From Strigamia acuminata (lineage: Eukaryota > Arthropoda > Chilopoda > Geophilomorpha > Linotaeniidae), in NCBI GenBank assembly GCA_949358305.1, contig OX442323.1:5580001-5644000 (forward strand): a stretch of 64,000 nucleotides of DNA, in the 5' to 3' direction. How positions within the stretch are numbered: position 1 is the stretch's first letter; the number at the start of each line of letters is the position of its first letter. The notes beneath the pieces were generated by a model. That model did no database searches. It had not been told where the DNA came from and worked only from the letters and a program-made list of their open reading frames with translations. Positions 1 to 12,795 of the stretch are shown piece by piece. Both the position numbers and the translations under genes were made by a program.

Positions 1-1004
1 AGAGAGGGCAAGGGGTGAGCCATGTGCAAAAGCAAGTGCATTACAAGCAAGGATTACGTGGGAAATGAGCAACATAAAACAAAAGCTTATCAAAGCAAAG
101 AAACATATATTTTTTTTCTTTTTAAAATAAATAAATAAAAATTAAATAAAATAAAATAATAAGCTCGAGCATAAACAAATTGTAAACTGCGATAAAACAC
201 TGAGGGCTTAAGCCTTGAATTAATGCAGATGGAGTTTTATAGCAACGTGATAAAGACGGTGGAGTGTGGCCACGTCGCGCGTCCAGCGACGCAAATTAAC
301 CGCAAGAGTTGGTTCGGGCAAAACTAGTGGCGGAATACGTGCCAAAGCAAAGTTTGAGTTGCGGGAGAGATGGGAAGTGGTCATCGTGTTTGCAAGCCCC
401 CCTTTTCTTATTAAAGTGGCCACGTTTTAATTAATTCCCAACCTCTTCATACAGAAACACCTTTAATTAAAACCAACGAGGTGTTTCGCGATAAACTTCT
501 CTCTTTCATCCATCCCCCCCAAGAGAAAACCAACTATTAAAAAAAACTTCCAAACACTCAATCCACAAGACCTTTAAAAAGATTTTCTAAAATAAAAAAT
601 AAAAAAAAATAAAAATGATTTATGTATTTTTATTTTCTTTTCTAGAGGGAATCCGGACAGGTGAAATGGGAGTTGAGTGTGGTCGTGCAACTCTTCTCTT
701 GGTTTCGCCATTCTGTTGGTGTCGGTGTATTAGTTGAGTGCCTTTGTCTTTTGTAGCTCGAAACAGCGAGTGAACTCGAAGCCCACCATTGACAGGGAAG
801 CAATCAGCCCTAGCCCACAGAGATCGCTTTCTCTTCAACTTCTTTTGTGACGGTGATTTCCATTTCCATAGTTCGCCCGCACCAATTCCATTTCTCCTTC
901 TATCTTTGCTCGTTCAGATGGCACTTTAACAGCTTCCCATTGCACTGCACAAATATCATCTAAGTTGCAACTTTAAAGGCGACGTCCAAACAAAAATATG
1001 CACC
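1..1004. other. non-coding AT-rich DNA, no gene seen
   Basis: Homopolymer A and T runs and low-complexity A/T blocks (around 110-160 and 585-615). The short frames here have no recognisable domain, and those I checked lack a convincing start. I see no RNA gene or mobile element before the hAT MITE at 1005. Confidence 0.6.
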
Positions 1005-1307
1005 CAGGGCCGGACTTAGGTGTTACAGGGCCCCTAAAGCAAAAATTTTTAAAAAAATCTAAAAAATACAACCCCTGGCAAATAGTATCGAATACTTTTT
1101 TCCCAGCACTCGTCTTCTCACTTCGGCTGGCCATAACTAAGAAAAAAAAAGTGATGGCAATAAACCGTTGAGAAATTTAGAAACTACACTTTATTTGGAA
1201 TAAAACAGCGTTTTGAGATGAGACAATATCTTTTTGTTGGATTTTTTTCCGGCAGCCTAGGGACCCTAAGCAACTGTTTATTTGGCTTATATGAAAGTCC
1301 GGCCCTG
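1005..1307. mobile_element. hAT-type MITE, about 303 bp
   Basis: The left end reads CAGGGCCGGACTT and the right end is its exact reverse complement AAGTCCGGCCCTG, giving a 13-bp terminal inverted repeat. The flanking 8-mers are TATGCACC (997-1004) and AACGCACC (1308-1315), matching at 6 of 8 positions, as expected for an aged 8-bp target duplication. A terminus beginning CAGGG with an 8-bp duplication is typical of the hAT superfamily. The interior is AT-rich with no transposase, so the element is non-autonomous and would need a hAT transposase supplied elsewhere. The superfamily assignment rests on the ends only. Confidence 0.8.
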
Positions 1308-3469
1308 AACGCACCCAATGGATTAATTTCTTTGCTGGGAATAGATCGAGATCGATGTTTCCAAGGCCGACTTTCTTTAATTAAGAGGTAAAAACCGTCT
1401 CTTCCGCCTTTCTTTCGACTTTCCGTCATGAATTGAACGCATCTACTGTGAAAAGTCCTTGAAAAAGTGCATCAACAAGAGATTTTTCACCAGCCAGTCG
1501 TTTTATTTTAAATAGTAACTCATTTTTCTGCTCATTTCTTTCAACCTTCAGGTCTGGCCAACAACCTCTGTATCTGGTTCAGCACAAATTTGCTGATAAG
1601 GAGGATTTTTTTTCCATCCCTTCTTCTTTCCTCTTCTCTTCTCCTTTCCTTCTTTTTCTTTTACTGTAATCTCACACTCGTCATTCCATTCCTTTAACCG
1701 AACTCAAAATCGTACTCGACATTTTTTATTACTTCAACGCACGAAAATACTTTTGGATGTGGTTCAAATAAGAAACTCGGGTTTGATCCTTCATTTAATT
1801 AAAACCACTTCCTCCATTACTGAGCCTTTGTTGCCAAAAGAAAAGAAAAGCCAACTTTTATTTCTTCTTAACCCCACAACTCCTCCTCCTCAATTCAAGG
1901 CCAAAAAATAAGCCAAATTAAAATAAATAAAATACAATCAAACATCCATTTAAAAGTGATATACCAAAGAAAATGTGCCAATATTTGACATAAACCGGTG
2001 TTTGTGAGCCTTAACAAACCCGGAATCATTGAAAACTACACACCGTGAACATTAAACCTAACAAAATGCCAATTTGGCAAAACTGCACATCACTAACTTT
2101 CCCTTACTTCGGTGGCACTAATTACAACTTTTATAACCCAGAGGTTATCACTGCCCTAATTACAACCCATTTAATCTTTTACTTCTTTCTACCCTACAAA
2201 AAAAGTTCCACACCCACAACCACCCAAAAATAAAAAAAAATCATCTTCATCACCATCATCTTTTTACATCTAAAACTACATCTTGGACCGGCAAGCAAAA
2301 TAAACAGGTACCCCATTTATTTTCGTAAAAAAAGACGATAACCAATCTAAAATGACGATTCGTGTGATGTCGGATATGACACTCAAGGCTGTTATTTTTT
2401 TGTCATAAAAAGTTTGCCACTTTATAGACTACAAGGGAACGCCGGTTTTTGGCTGCTGCCAAGAAAAACATCATCTCAACAGAGAAAAGCAGTAGCAACA
2501 CACATAAAATCCGTCCATCCTCGAGGCGAACCTATATTAGAGTCGAGAGAAACGAGTCCTCGGGGAAACTTCATTAAGGCACCCCTGCGACAGGGACCCC
2601 TGTTGACAACTTCAATTGGGATGAGGTGCAGCGCTTTTCTTTCTCCTCGCCGAGACCAATGCGCCGGTGCACTGTGGGAAAGCCACACTGCAAGGGGCGA
2701 CTCCACACAAAGCGCAACAAACCGAGTCAGACAAAATGAAAAATTTTCTCACCACCAGCGGCGCAACACGTTGTTAATTCGAGTAACGGGTTCGACATCG
2801 GCCCAAACAAACGCAAGGTGGTCCACTTTGGTCATCGAGAGCCCATAAATCCTACATTTAGTCATTTACCAACGTTGCACGCAATTCACCATCGAGTTAT
2901 TAATTTATTTCCTACTTTCCGACCGATAATCCTGTTCTAACTGCACAAAACGCTGAAAATGCAGTGGTCACTTGCAGTGGGAGGCAGTGGAATGTAGCCA
3001 GCGAGTATTTAAGTTAATCAGATGGGCTTTTCAAAGTCTTACCTGCAAATGCAACGCAAGACCGCAATCTCGGGAGGGGGGAAAACCGCAACTTCTCAAA
3101 AATAGAAACCGCCGTTCCAGATTGGATTGTCTCGTGTCAAAAAGTGGACACGGCAATGTCCACACGGCCCCTGCTGCTCCCATAATCCCACCCAGCAGAG
3201 ATTAGTCGAATGCCACTCAAAAAACACCCACAAAATAAAATTGCAAGATTGGGTATACGCCGATGATTCGTGCGAGTTTTAACCAAATAAATGAGAGACT
3301 GACTGTTTGTGGTGAATGTTTTAGTGCAGACTGAATATGCATTATTGCAAAGGGACTTATATAACAAGTGGGGGGAAAAAGGGAGTTTGGGATATTACAA
3401 TTCCCGCCCCTGAACACCCGTTCTTAATTTCCCTCTTCATCTAAAGACGGCAATCGTTTCTTCATTCCA
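1308..3469. other. non-coding DNA, no supported gene
   Basis: A pyrimidine-rich stretch (1540-1680) followed by AT-rich DNA and a more GC-rich block (about 2430-2850). A 144-codon frame covers 2414-2848, but it begins with TTG, has no recognisable domain and overlaps a 76-codon antisense frame. I take it as chance openness in GC-richer DNA. The T/C tract ending in CTTCAG near 1550 resembles a splice acceptor, but I find no convincing exon after it. Confidence 0.5.
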
Positions 3470-3545
3470 ACAATTGGTACACATATGATCATTTTTGCAA
3501 TTGATACAAAAGACTTTCTTTCATCTATGTGGTTACACATTTGCT
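3470..3545. repeat. dispersed repeat, copy 1 of 2 in window
   Basis: This segment and 18668-18741 share the core ATCATTTTTGCAATTGA followed by a TATGTGG-TACAC block in the same order and orientation, roughly 75% alike by eye. The similarity ends abruptly on both sides. It is most simply an old interspersed repeat. On the minus strand both copies can be read through CxHID, but no known domain is recognisable. Family and true boundaries are unknown. Confidence 0.45.
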
Positions 3546-3978
3546 CAAAAATTGGAAAAAGATTAATCAGAAAAAAGTAGGAGAGTATTGGAGGCAAAAA
3601 TGCAGATTTTGGTATCACATTTTAATGAAGAACAGTTAAGACTGCTACGAAATGAACCAACAATCCACTTTCTCAAATGCGAAGCTCAGACAGTTGATGC
3701 AGTCAATTACTGGAGGTACGGTGTCGCAGAATGTTGTTATTGCAAAAGTGTTCGTTGAGGAAGTTGTTGGAGGCTCATTGGACGTAATGGAGGAAAATTA
3801 CGAAAGTGGGCCACTTCGACCACGACCTGTCCGCGAAAGAGTTCAACATCCTAAACTCAAGACATAAGAAACGTTTATTCAAAAGTTAAGCAACTCCTTT
3901 CACTAAATGATATACGAGACAGTTATTACAATTATGGATCGACCATTCAGAACCACAGTGCATGCTCTTTTCCTCCCT
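3546..3978. other. unannotated DNA between repeats
   Basis: A 71-codon frame beginning with ATG at 3652 on the + strand has no recognisable domain. A second open frame starts at the ATG near 3600 and stops before 3760. Either could be a transposon relic attached to the repeat at 3470, but nothing confirms this. Confidence 0.35.
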
Positions 3979-4402
3979 AAGCTAGGTTCACACTTGTGTT
4001 CACACTAGACGCAACGCAAGAAAACTGACACAAAGCAAGCTCTTGCGTCCAAAAACTCTTGACGTTGATGCCAATTCCTGCTTCAACTCCAAGTTGAAGT
4101 AAGCAACGCAACGCAAGGAAAAGTCTTGCGGCCAACCAATCACGATCCACTCCAACTCTCGTCGATTCACATCCGGTTGGCGAGACTTTGCCCCATGCAA
4201 ACAGGCCGCCCTTTCCGGATTCTGGAACTAGTTCTAAAACTAGATCCAATTCCAAATTTCATTGAAACCATCTGATTGGACAGACGCAACATCAATTGTT
4301 TCAGATCTGTTCACACGTTCCCTACAGTGTGAACAGACTCTGCGCTGCGTTTGACTAATTTTTGCGTCGCCCCTAGTGTGAAAACAAGTGTGAACCTAGC
4401 TT
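3979..4402. mobile_element. MITE with long terminal inverted repeats, about 424 bp
   Basis: The left end begins AAGCTAGGTTCACACTTG. The right end, read as reverse complement, has the same 18 bases, and the match continues with few mismatches through a CACACTAG block into GCAACGCAA-like repeats, about 45 bp in all. No transposase is present. The inner half carries short ACGCAACGCAAG tandem motifs on both sides. I could not identify a clear target duplication. If the element really begins at GGTTCACAC it is flanked by TA on both sides, as in the 62810 element. The superfamily is unresolved; PIF/Harbinger or a TA-targeting group are possibilities. Confidence 0.75.
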
Positions 4403-6090
4403 GAAACCTAAATAACGAAATATTTTATTCCATTAATCAAAATACATCATTGTGTTGAATCATCAATCACACTATTCGTATATCAAATAGCAAATAAGAA
4501 AAATGATTACAACCATGAAAAATACAAATATTTTGTGATTGAACGCAAGTTTCCAAACTCGATCTATCCGTTTGAAGAGCATTGTGTTTTTACACCTTTA
4601 ATCCAATAACGCTCGAGTTTCCAAGACCTTTCTTGTGTGGCAATCAGCTTGTGTTTTGTTTAGTAATCTAATTTCAACTTCTCTTGCTTTCTTTCTCGGG
4701 TACCATGTGTTTGCACAGATGTTCAATTGGCCACTTCAATGTCGATTCCTTCTAGTAATGGTTTGTTGTATCAAAGGGCATCGTGCAAAATTCATTATGC
4801 GGCCCGGGCCCTTCTCTCTCCTTGCAATAACAACTGCACAACCTGGCGTCTTTTTCCCAAACACTCCTAATGTTATTTCTCCATCTCTCCTCAGGTAGCA
4901 TCAGAAACAAGGCATCAACTATCACAGAATTTAATAAAAGTCAAGTTTCTTTTTCTCGACTAAGCAAAAAAAAATATTAAAAACAATTCGAACCCTTTAA
5001 AACCTTTAAAATTAATTCCTTCTACTTCTCCGATTCATCGCTTTTAATTATTTAGAAGAGAAAAATCAATTAAAAACTGAAAACACTTTGCTGCCTTCAC
5101 ATTAAGACAGAAAAATAAATGATTAATTGAAACTCTAATCAGTTCACATTTTTTCACTTCACTCACTTTCAATTTTTCTCCCGTCCATCAATTTATTTTC
5201 TGTAATGGACCCAACTCAAAACTAATATATATAAAAAAATATATATATATATAAAAAAAATTTACTTCAAGAAATGCTACATCACTGTTGATAAAGCGGC
5301 TGCAACGATACAATCAATCAATCTTGTTTTCCAACCTCTTTCGCTATTTATTTATTCTTTCTTACTCTCTTTCATCATCATCACTAAATTCCCCGAGAAA
5401 AAAAGAAAGAAACAACTTATGTTTTTCAAATAAACGAAACCAACTGCACATCTTTTTTCCCCCTTCTTCCATCTATAAACCGTGTAAATATTTGTTTCCA
5501 AATACACATTCATTTAAAACCGTTTTATTGTCTGTCTGGCAGCAAAAACAAAGAAATCGCCTTCAAAACAAACAAATAAAAAATACAACAAAAAGAAAAA
5601 GAAAAAAAAAAGAAAAAGATAGTTGGAAGAGGAGAAAAGACACGAACGTCCTATGTTTTCATTATATGTCAATGTCCCGAGAAAATCCCCTGGTGAACGC
5701 ATCTCTGCGGTGTTGTTCTGTAACAAGAACACTGACAAATAAGCCCTCGTGGGTCAGTTAATCTCTCTACCTGCACTTCCCCTTCTAGTTCAGCTTGCAA
5801 TCCAAAATAAGGGGCAAGAACAAGCTTGCTGATCATTTAGACTGATTATCGGCAAAGACTCCGCTCCTCATTTACCAACACAACACCAGCACAATTCCCG
5901 ACTTAAAGTCATTATTTCAAATCCTGCAAACAAGAAATTACCCCGACCGTTACTACGGATACTCCATTAGCCCCTATAAATAACTCGAGTGTAATCAAAC
6001 CTAAAATACCCGCGATGAAAAGTTTGACCCATTCTTCTAACTTTCCATTTTGAATTACCCCCTGGTGGAACTTTCTTTAAAGTACTGATA
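4403..6090. other. non-coding AT-rich DNA
   Basis: No gene seen. The 157-codon frame at 5288-5761 starts with TTG, is rich in K, S and N from A-rich DNA, and has no domain; I regard it as spurious. A TA microsatellite lies inside, and an A/G-rich tract at 5580-5640. Confidence 0.5.
5225..5263. repeat. (TA)n microsatellite with A-runs
   Basis: Alternating TA runs interrupted by A-tracts over about 39 bp. Confidence 0.85.
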
Positions 6091-6301
6091 CAGTCTGTTA
6101 CAAAATTATAAAAACAGTCACTTTTTTTTTAATAATTTAATTTTTATCAGACCCAGAATTTTTATATTTTACACATACATAAATAAGGTTAAAACAAAGT
6201 TCCACAACAAATTTCACAACAATCCAACAATTAGTTCTTAAGTTATGAACATTTTTGTGAATTAGTCACAATTTTGGCTGTTACATAATTATAAGAACAG
6301 T
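6091..6301. mobile_element. possible Tc1-like element remnant
   Basis: A TA at 6089-6090 is followed by CAGTCTGTTACAAAATTATA and then AACAGT. A second copy, CTGTTACATAATTATAAGAACAGT-like, lies in the same orientation at about 6278-6301. The TA+CAGT start and the ACAAAATTATAA motif resemble Tc1/mariner ends, and direct subterminal repeats occur in Tc1 relatives with IR/DR ends. No opposite end was found, so this is at most a fragment. Confidence 0.3.
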
Positions 6302-9300
6302 TAAAAATAAATACAATTAGTATTTTGCTTCATTACTTTGCAATTTTGGTTGTAAAAACCAAAACCCGGTTCGAGCGTTGTTTTTGTTTGTGCACTTTTT
6401 GATTTTCAGCAAAGATAAAATGAGTGAGTTTCAATAATATAATTGCCTAGTTTATTTCCAGCTGGTTGTTGTCTAAATAAAGTCAATCTCTTGCACAATC
6501 TTGGAGATGAATGATTGCATCATCTTTAAAGGGCGTAAATATTTAAAGAAACATTAAACGCAAAAACATGAGCCATTTCGGCAATGCCGATTATAAAATT
6601 CTAATCGCTTATTCCCTTTCCCGAGACTTATGCTGCGAGTCAAAATCCTTTTGCCGATACAATAAAACTCGTAGAAATGCAAAGAGCGAGAAAAGTGCAA
6701 TTGGAATAAACAGATGGCATGGCATATAACGCAGCAAGCGCACTTAAAAATCAATTGGCACATTACAAAACGCAAGTAAAAACCTGCAGCTTTTCGGAAA
6801 ATAAAAATAGAAATTAAATTAAAGCAGGTGTTAATCATCGCAACGGGAGGAAAAATGTGCAAAAATTCCAACAAGAAAAATAAGCGCAAATTGAATTAAC
6901 AGTCATTGCAGTGCAGAAATTAATTCCCGGCGCACACGACTCGAAGAGTCTCGAATCTCCCTCCTCGTTCGAACAGTGAATTGTAAGCCAGCAAGTCCCG
7001 CCATACTATTAACTAAATTAGTTAGTTGCTAGGAGAAGAACATTTTCAATTATTCACCTACTCGTCATTAAATATTTCAAAAGCCCGTGACTCACAAAAA
7101 GCAAGTTCCAAAGCCTACAATTTAATTTCCCGTGCAAGGTGAGCAAATCACGAACCAACAAGTCAAGACTAATTTCCAACCTTCGCTCCTAGTTTACAAC
7201 AAGTCGGCTACAAATGGATGACTCTTATTCGGTTACAAATTTCCCTCTTTGTCACGCATTCGGTGCTGGATACCGAGATTTGAGCCGAGCTTTGTACAAT
7301 GCATGACTGATCGAGTTAACACTCGAGTGCTGGACATCAATTTATGCGTGAAATGAGAAACGTGTCATATTTTCCACTTTTATTCGCCATGACGGCCGAG
7401 CGCAACCCCCAGTAAAACGCATGGACGACAGGCAAAGGGACACGGGCGGGTATTAAGAGAAACACGAGATTGCAGCCAACTTTGCATTTGTGTGAATAAT
7501 AAAATAATGCAGAGGGAGGGAAGGAGGCCATAATGCCGACACGCTTTCTCACATGACTAGATTAAAGGATGAATTTAACCCTCCACCCCGACCGAGAGAA
7601 GAAGAGAAGCGCTTGCAATGAGCTAACCAAGCAAAAATGACGTATTTTGCACCAAACAATCTCGGAATGAATGCACTCAACCTGAGGTGAGTTTATGCAT
7701 CGCTCGCTTTCATATCATTATACCTTTTCCAAGAAAATGCGGAAAAAATTCACTTAATTAAAATTTAAAAAAAAAAAAATGAGAAAATCAATCCGATAGA
7801 GAGAAGAAAAAAAAAATTAAAAACGTGATAAATAAACACTCGAGGAAAAGGAGTTAAGTATATATACACAAGTGTTTTGAAAATAAAAGAAAAAGAGAAG
7901 AGAGAGAGAGAGAGAAGTGCAGTGGACCGAGAGAAATTCCCTCGCGAATGCAAACCAAACTAAAGAGTATTCACGCATAGTGGATTGGTTTAAGGGAGAC
8001 CGCTCGCTATTCACATTTGGATGGCAGTGTGCTTGACAGGGAAACGCGCCCAGCCCACAACGAGGCGGACGGCGAGTGGCCATGTTTGTGAAGCATCATC
8101 GCCTCTGCCATCGATCCACGAATTGGAGATGGGAAAAGAGTGAGAGAAGGAGAGAAAAAGAGAGAAAAAGAGAGACGACAACGTGCTCGCCTCATTCCAC
8201 CTCAAGGTGTGCTCTTTTTTTCTTTTTTCGCATGGAAATGTAGTAAAGCAGAACTACCAACCTGGGTCTCATTTCTCTAAGAATATGCTTCACATATTGC
8301 TTTTAAATGGAGATATTTTGCTTTCTAAAAACTGTTCGAAAAAGAAAGGGGGAAAAAAAAGTTTAGAACTCGAAAAGAAAAATGAAGTCGAGTTGAATAG
8401 ATTATCGATCCCATGTTCAGTTCGGGTCTCGAGGAAAAATAAAGTACAAAAATAGGGAATTAATTATTAAACATTTGTTATTTGTATCCGAAACTACTGT
8501 CATTTTCGCCCGCTTGGCTTTTCTGCGTGTAACAGAGTTAGAAATGAATATTTAGCAGTAAGCCAGAATTACGCTATGCACAATTTAAACACATCGAAAA
8601 ATGATTTTGAATCTAATTTTTAAGTTTTTAAAATGAGAATTTAATCAAATGTAGTCGTTGTGAATGACAAACGTGAAAATTAAAGTACTGGTTTTATTTA
8701 AATATATTGGACAAGCCGTAAGTTAACATCATTTATTGCCAAGATGACATAGAATTCTTCTGGGTTCTCCTACTTCATTTAAAACGTATCAAATTAATTA
8801 AAAATTAACAGACTAATCAAAAACTAACTCCAGAAATTCAAATCATCAAATTATCAAATTTAACACCTGAATGAAATGAAATTACTCACTAAAACCATGA
8901 ACCAAAGATAACATGGACACGTATCCGTGTGTTATATCCTATTGATTCGTTGTTCTGTGCGCTGATTGGACGACAGCAATCACATGTCATGCATTTCTCG
9001 CCAACTAAGCATGTTTGTTACCCGTTGTCATCCCAAAATACATTGCGGCTATATATTAATGTGGCGCCATCGGTGGCGAAACGCACTGAACATGTTATCC
9101 TTGGTTCGTGCTAACTTAAAACTCAACTTTCGCATCTAAAACAGTTATCCCAAACAACAAAGCTTAAACTTTAATAGTCATTAAACTTCAAAAAATATCT
9201 CCAATATTTCTCTTCTTCAACCCGAAAATTCCCTGCCACATCCAATCGATTTTGAAAAATATATCCTTTCCTGCGCAATAAATTTCATCAATTAAAAAAT

Positions 9301-12300
9301 ATTGCTCTTTTTTGGCTTCCAACTGCACTAAATCGAACCCAAAACCAGAATCACAACACACTCTTGTCACCAAAGCCCTAAGAAATACGATCCAAGTATA
9401 ATTTACCCACTAATTGGAAATACCTATTACACACAACACTGAAATATATCACAAAAATATATATATATCAAACTTCAACAGTATCACTTACCTGATTTAT
9501 AATTTACCGACCCAACTACGTTATTACTAGGACAAATAGGCATCAAAGAAACGTGACACTTACCTATTAAAAACAGAAAAAAAAAATTCATTAGACCCGA
9601 CTGAGTCATTTAGTAATTTACATTTAATAACAATATATTCAAGCAATGGATGGAGACAAAAACGAAATAAGTCTTATTTGCACTTCATCATTCTTTTATT
9701 TCGTAGAACCGTTTAAAAAAATTAGTCTCGTTCCATAAATTCCCCTTTCAGCTTTCATTATTCATTACCCCGCACAAAATTCATTTTATCCTCGCAATTC
9801 TACTCTAATGACCTTGTCTCTTTTATCCCGCGAGGTTTTTATTTCTTTCAAGTAAGAGAGATCACTTTCGGGATAATTTATAGGCGATCAGTTCAATGGC
9901 AATTCATTTGTTCCAGCGACACCGAAATTTCGGCGACGAGAGAAGGGAAGAGGAGAAGTCGGAGGGAAAAAAAAGGGGGCCACACGCATTTCAAACCTAA
10001 TTTCATTCCACTTTGAACTTGTGGAGAATGATGGCACTCACAGCAATAAATAAACCGTTTTCTCATTTATACGTGCACCGAATGCGTCACACCACCTCTC
10101 TTATAAACGACTATTATATGCCACCCGTTTCTTCTCGCCACGCCATATTTCCAAGTGATTTTTCATTAACTCACCCACAACTCAATAATTCATCGAAAAA
10201 GGGGAAAAAAGGAAAAAAAAATACTTATATATTTTTTTTTTCTTTCAAAATTTATTTTAACATAACATTCTTCTATTTTCACTCAAATGAAACCCAATTT
10301 CGCCTACAGGAGGCGCAAAATTGCATTAAAGCTGAAATTTTCATAAAATGCAAAGACAGCTGGAAGGAGAGAGTCTCTCTATCTCTCTCTTCTTTTGTCT
10401 CCCATTTCCCTTCATTACTTTTGCAAATAAAGCTCTGCCCTTTTCCAGCCATAACGCTGCAACTTTAGACAGTTGCAACTTTCCAATACACGAATCCAGT
10501 GTTGTATTTTTTAAAACCAGTTACCGCAAATCCAACTAGCAATAATTATAATCCTAATGGAGCCGTAAATAAAACGGAATTACCGCGAATTAAAAATTTT
10601 GAAACAAACTTTTAATTTTTCCCAATAATAACTTGTATAAACCATTAAAAAGAAACCATTATTTTTATAGACACACAGGTGCACGTAAAATTAAGAAATC
10701 CACCGTAAATCGAGCGAATAGAACAGAAAAATGAAGTCGATTCCTTTCTTTCTTTTCCCCTCTCTTTCAATGTCATTCTTTTTCCTTCTGCTTCCATAAA
10801 ATTCGACAGCAAACCAGAACTAAACGCCATTTTTATATCACTATAAACTTGGCTGCAACCCTCGCAACATTCAATAAAACATTTAAAACACATGTATTAA
10901 GAAAAAAAGTGAATAATTTCAAACGAAATAGAATTTATGAATCGTGTTAAACATCTTGTAAATTAATTTCGTCGCCGTCTGAAACAACAACAATTAATTC
11001 TTTTTTAAATTAGCAAATAAATGTTATCGCATTCAAACCAAACACAAATCTTGTTTTCCCCATTGTGCACATTATCGGAGAACTATTCAAAAGAGTGGCG
11101 TTGCTTACTCTAGTTACAACCCTTCATTTTTATGTTTGTCAAAGTGGTCTTTTGTTGAAAAATATCCCATTCAAACGTACAAACCCGACAAGAACAAGCA
11201 GAAGAAAACAAAAGAGCAGTAAATTGCCACCCAGAACACAACTTGCTAAAGTCCCACTTCTTTAACAAAATAATAAAAAAATAAAAAAATAAATAAATGT
11301 TTGTTTGTCACATATTGCTTTTATCGCATCTCTGCAACACGATTAAACATCACCAACCGACATTTATTTGCCAATATATGGCGAGAAAAAAGAAAAACGA
11401 GATTAATGTTACGTTATCCTGCAAAAAGTGTACATTTCCCAGTCCCGAAGGATCGCTTTCCTGCAAAACATATTTGCTCCAACACTCTCCCGTTCATCTA
11501 GCAGTTAGACACCAAGATTCTTGCCCTTGGACAGACACAACTGCACTGCACTGCACTGCGCTCCTCCGCTATCTGCCATGCCGAAAACATCCTTTTCAAG
11601 TCTTCATACCCAAATTCCATCCTTTAACGACAATCCCTATGGGTAATTATTTTAATGATTTCATTTTCCCCATCTCATTTCGCGCAACTTGCGAATACCT
11701 AAAGCCTTTTATACCTAAAATTACCTTCTTCACGCCTTCTTTTCACTTCTAGGCCTAATTAGATGAGCAGATGGAAGGAGGACAAGCTTGGGAAATAAAG
11801 GGAAGGATCCTAATAAAATATTTCTTCGCACGCAGAGAAGCCAACTTTTACTGCCATAACAAAAAAGAATTTCATTCCACTTTAAATTCTCCCGCTTTAA
11901 AGCATTTGTCATTGACTTTCGACTTCAATTTTCGTGCACTAATCGAGAAGAAAAGAGGGAAGAGAAATAAATAAAAGAGCAAAGGAAAATTAAAGTTATT
12001 CAATTTTAAATAAAGCTAACCTCAAACACCCTTAGAAAATCAAGTTTCAATTAAGGAAAACGCCTCACCTTTTCCACGTTGCCGCCGCAAACTCTCGTTT
12101 TCTGTCACTTTTATGCTACATTTAATTTTATTTACGGACGAGAAAAAGGCGAAGCACGTAAACTATTAAACAAATTCTTCACCGTGCGTGCATCTGAGTT
12201 GCCCCGTAAAAAAATTCTCCATAAACCCCTTAAAGTCTTCTTTCCCTCCCTACCTTCACTCAACGCAAAATATTCACTCCCTAAAAGGAAAACAAAAGAA

Positions 12301-12753
12301 AAAAAACCTCAAGCACGTCCCAAACTCTAATTCATAATACAAATTAGATTCCACCACTCCACATTGCCACCAACAAAAATATTTTCTCTTCTCCCACCTT
12401 AAAAAAAAATAAATAAAAAAATATTAAAAAAAAAATATTAAAAAAATGCATTTAAGCTCCGAAACTCGGTACTACATACGAAAACTAATCTTTTACTTGC
12501 AGCAGTACAAGAAAAAGGATATGTAATTTCCACACGAGGAAATAAAATCAGCGATAAAGCGCAAATTAAATCAATTCTGATTGATGTATCCTGCCTTCCC
12601 CATCACATCTTTATTTCAACCACACGAAATTGATTTAATAAATTCAGAAAATAAATCACTCAATTTATTTAAATAATCAGAGACACTAAAAAAAAGTTAC
12701 AGCAAAATTTAAAAAACAGAAAGTTTCCGTTTATACCGATTATGCAAAAACAT
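6302..12753. other. about 6.4 kb non-coding DNA, no gene seen
   Basis: AT-rich DNA with many short frames on both strands, none longer than 151 codons and none with a recognisable domain. The frames at 10013-10468 and 11297-11752 read mainly through T-rich low-complexity DNA. The A-tracts include 7767-7780 and 10203-10225. I find no mobile-element termini or tRNA-like boxes. Several pieces, such as 7560-7700 and 8020-8120, are more GC-balanced and could be regulatory, but nothing specific identifies them. Confidence 0.5.
7897..7916. repeat. (AG)n microsatellite
   Basis: An uninterrupted AG run of about 8-9 units at the end of a purine-rich tract. Similar imperfect GAGAAA purine blocks follow at 8140-8176. 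Confidence 0.85.
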
Positions 12754-12795
12754 CTGTTTTTAGAGTTTTTGGTGATGGATTTTGGCTGTTTTCGA
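12754..12795 (+). repeat. short T-tract repeat shared with 63459-63505
   Basis: T-runs spaced roughly 10-12 bp apart end in GTGATGGATTTTGGCTGTTT. The same stretch recurs on the same strand at 63.47 kb with one or two changes. It is either a dispersed repeat core or a short member of the phased T-tract arrays described below. Confidence 0.5.

Noticed and set aside
1540-1610. Splice acceptor TTTCAACCTTCAG followed by an exon
   Set aside because: No open frame with a plausible donor follows; pyrimidine tracts are frequent here.
2414-2848. 144-codon frame on +
   Set aside because: Starts with TTG, overlaps an antisense frame, no domain; openness is explained by locally higher GC.
5288-5761. 157-codon frame on +
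   Set aside because: Non-ATG start and low-complexity A-rich composition.
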